Shown here: positions 29,852-31,094 of the stretch, one piece after another | Layout of the letters: each line of letters starts with the position of its first letter | Position numbering within the stretch: the stretch's first letter is position 1 | IMG/VR virus record: IMGVR_UViG_3300045135_000959 | Coordinates: 1-31,094 of that record | Reading direction: 5' to 3' (one strand) | DNA: 31,094 nucleotides | Origin: a virus | Notes under the pieces: generated by a model | Seen by the model: only the letters and a program-made list of their open reading frames with translations | What the model was told of the DNA's origin: nothing | Databases searched by the model: none | Program-made: the position numbers and the translations under genes

Positions 29852-30188
29852 TGTATGCTTCTTTTTCCCATTCAAAATCAGGGTGACCTTCATTCATTTG
29901 GGCACGTTTATATACTTTCATAGGAGACTTAGTATCACGCTTCCACATTACCTCGTTGTCGTTATACTGCAATCTCCCTTGTTGCATCTGCTCTAAATGC
30001 ACTTTTTCATGAGCTACCGCCTCTTCTTTTTGTTCTGGCGATAAGTTCTTATCTACAAAAATAGTACCGTCACGATTAGCTTCTGCCATAATGTTTCCGT
30101 CTAAAGACTTTTGGAAAACAGGCGTGTCGTGCGTCGATGTAGCATCGATACCAAACAATGTAGTTTTATCTTTAAGCTTGAACCCCAT
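29844..30188 (-). CDS. Minimal zinc metallopeptidase-like protein (HEKVH)
   Basis: A 114-aa protein with an HExxH zinc-binding motif, AVAHEKVHLEQM (His80, Glu81, His84), in a predicted helix. A later Glu (FEWEKEAYN, near the end) may be the third ligand. It is much shorter than usual peptidases, so it is either a minimal zincin or a non-catalytic relative. SPMKVYKR near residues 88-95 matches the SP[LFM]K motif of neighbours. A role in virion-protein processing or host-protein cleavage is possible. It is coupled by TAATG to the preceding 44-aa gene. The activity is unproven. Confidence 0.65.
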   Translation of the reverse strand: MGFKLKDKTTLFGIDATSTHDTPVFQKSLDGNIMAEANRDGTIFVDKNLSPEQKEEAVAHEKVHLEQMQQGRLQYNDNEVMWKRDTKSPMKVYKRAQMNEGHPDFEWEKEAYNG

Positions 30189-30322
30189 TACTTAGCTTTT
30201 ACACCAGTGTTAACAAAATCGCCAGGAATCTTGCCGGCCGCATCAATAGTCACTTTGCCTGAAGGCGCTGCTTTTTCTGGCTTTGCTTTTGCTTTTTCCG
30301 TAATGGGTAAACATTGCTTCAT
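30188..30322 (-). CDS. 44-aa Lys/Ala-rich protein
   Basis: A small gene of 45 codons starting at ATG 30322 (ATGA overlap with the stop of the winged-helix gene) and ending at TAA 30188, which overlaps the next ATG (TAATG). It encodes 44 residues with a Lys/Ala-rich segment (KAKAKPEKAAPSGKVT) and an ending DFVNTGVKAK. Coupling at both ends is the main reason to accept it. No family is recognised; it could be a basic linker or DNA-contacting peptide. Confidence 0.6.
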   Translation of the reverse strand: MKQCLPITEKAKAKPEKAAPSGKVTIDAAGKIPGDFVNTGVKAK

Positions 30323-30759
30323 CGCTCGTTATCTTTAATCATATTGTCGATAGCCGTATTATAGACTTTATCTGTATATGATTTGTTTTTGTAAAACTTA
30401 CTTGATTCCTTAACAGGTATATCCTCATAACCAAGCAATATATTATATATGCGAGTTATAAGGCGCTTTGCTTTAGGTGATACCTTGTAGACCGAATACT
30501 TAACTGTAGTTCTATTACGATGCTTAAATACATCAATCCACCCTTCTCTTCGCAGACGTTCCCATCTGTTTTTATCCCAAGAATATGTGGTTACACCTTC
30601 TATAAAATCATTACGTGTAAAATACTTTTTGCAATCCAGATAGATAAGCAGCTCTAGATCCGCGTCTAAGATATCATAGGACTTGCACGCCCATTTGCGC
30701 ACAAGCCTATAATATTTAAATAAATTTAGTTCACGTAAATCGTCTGGTTCTAACCTCAT
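30319..30759 (-). CDS. Winged-helix-like protein (candidate)
   Basis: A 146-aa basic protein from the ATG at 30759, which overlaps the GroES-like stop as ATGA. The frame is open to 30813, but that would add a Cys/Arg-rich N terminus in the shadow of the GroES-like gene, so the coupled start is preferred. The region YFTRNDFIEGVTTYSWDKNR, WERLRREGWIDVFKHRNR and VSPKAKRLITRIYNILLG looks like helix-turn-helix plus wing (recognition helix before the RRxGWI turn). A transcription or packaging-DNA role is possible. No family is certain. Confidence 0.55.
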   Translation of the reverse strand: MRLEPDDLRELNLFKYYRLVRKWACKSYDILDADLELLIYLDCKKYFTRNDFIEGVTTYSWDKNRWERLRREGWIDVFKHRNRTTVKYSVYKVSPKAKRLITRIYNILLGYEDIPVKESSKFYKNKSYTDKVYNTAIDNMIKDNER

Positions 30760-31013
30760 TCTACAATAACAACATCGCCGACGGTAATAACGTGGTAAAG
30801 CTTTTCTTGCCATTCAATACCGTGACCAGCGTGCTTATCGTAGCGAATTGTATCACCAGGCTTCAAACCTTGTACTTTATCGCCAACGCTGATAATGTTA
30901 GCCCTTAGGTATCTAACGTCGTTGTTTTGTTTTTCAGTTAATTCGAGACCCCCAACCTTCTTGGGAGCCTCTTTAATTTTGTCAATTACAATGTAGTGGT
31001 TAATTGCTTGCAT
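30756..31013 (-). CDS. GroES-like co-chaperonin (phage-encoded)
   Basis: An 85-aa protein close to GroES in pattern and only slightly shorter than the 97 aa of GroES. A beta strand IVIDKIKE opens it, a mobile-loop-like part KKVGGLELTEKQ at about 18-29 has the GGxxL hydrophobic tripeptide used to bind GroEL, then VGDKVQGLKPGDTIRYDKHAGHGIE and a closing VGDVVIVE. A phage GroES, like T4 gp31, would cap host GroEL for capsid-protein folding. It is the first complete gene here and is coupled by ATGA to the winged-helix candidate. GroEL is not encoded in the window. Confidence 0.85.
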   Translation of the reverse strand: MQAINHYIVIDKIKEAPKKVGGLELTEKQNNDVRYLRANIISVGDKVQGLKPGDTIRYDKHAGHGIEWQEKLYHVITVGDVVIVE

Positions 31014-31094
31014 CGATTCTAGCGTTTGAGATTACACAATCGGCCGAGGTAATTGTTACAGCAACACTTACAGCGTTCTTCAAAGCTGTCTTCG
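31014..31094 (-). other. Tail of an upstream gene, frame uncertain
   Basis: Two minus-strand frames remain open from the window edge. One ends TAG at 31019 and reads a Cys-rich end (RCKCCCNNYLGRLCNLKR), leaving 5 nt before the groES-like ATG. The other stops TAA at 31000, overlapping that start, and reads KTALKNAVSVAVTI then TSADCVISNARIDASN. Neither can be chosen from 80 bases. One is probably the C terminus of the preceding gene. Confidence 0.3.

Noticed and set aside
30760-30813. Longer start of the winged-helix gene giving a CCYC motif (possible zinc ribbon)
   Set aside because: The extension is within the GroES-like gene, and the coupled ATGA start at 30759 explains the junction better.
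1-31094. tRNA genes, CRISPR arrays, insertion sequences, integrase or att sites
   Set aside because: No cloverleaf, regular spacer repeat, transposase or recombinase signature was seen; gaps between genes are all below about 90 bases.

Overview
This window is the late (virion, packaging and lysis) block of a double-stranded DNA tailed phage. Every supported gene lies on the minus strand, so transcription runs from about 31 kb down to 1. Genes are packed with 1 to 3 nt gaps or with ATGA, TAATG and ATGGGTGA-type overlaps, which suggests one long, translationally coupled operon. The TerL, portal, acidic scaffold-like protein, major capsid protein, ring/connector, ring/connector and muzzle (stabilization) order, followed by ejection-type proteins and no tape measure, sheath or baseplate genes, points to a podovirus-like particle related to the crAss-like (Crassvirales) and Cellulophaga podoviruses. 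The starts lack Shine-Dalgarno motifs and sit in A/T-rich leaders, as in Bacteroidota. Two small proteins of types common in marine phages are present. I infer a marine Bacteroidota (flavobacterial) host; this is inference, not proof.

Layout in transcription order. (1) 31094-26759, accessory and virion-associated proteins upstream of packaging: the tail of an unidentified gene, a GroES-like co-chaperonin, a small winged-helix candidate, a 44-aa protein, a minimal HEKVH zincin, two disordered proteins, a 38-aa CW..GY peptide, a basic DUF6321-like protein, a coiled-coil protein and a 73-aa protein. Several of these share a short SP[LFM]K motif. (2) 26775-20125, packaging and head assembly: a 200-aa protein that looks like two GroES-like domains in tandem, a small-terminase candidate, TerL, portal and scaffold. 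(3) 20100-11661, head and tail: MCP, a stem-loop terminator, an auxiliary protein, two ring proteins and a 1458-aa muzzle. (4) 11629-1223, presumed ejected cargo: 215-aa, 369-aa and 2874-aa proteins, the last a polyvalent protein with an HEVGH zincin, a sigma-region-2-like stretch and a zeta-toxin-like P-loop kinase. (5) 1195-42, lysis: a four-TM holin-like protein, a TM plus coiled-coil protein and an M15 endolysin. The first bases hold the start of a further gene.

How they work together: the co-chaperonin(s) probably adapt the host chaperonin to fold capsid proteins. TerL and TerS fill a capsid built from portal, scaffold and MCP. The rings and muzzle close the vertex, and the cargo proteins are probably injected with the DNA. 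The most novel signals are the giant protein with its recurring KFS boundary motifs, the SP[LFM]K motif shared by neighbouring small proteins, the duplicated GroES-like folds, and two small genes hidden between larger ones. I see no tRNA, CRISPR array, insertion sequence, integrase or attachment site, and no gene-free stretch over 300 bases.
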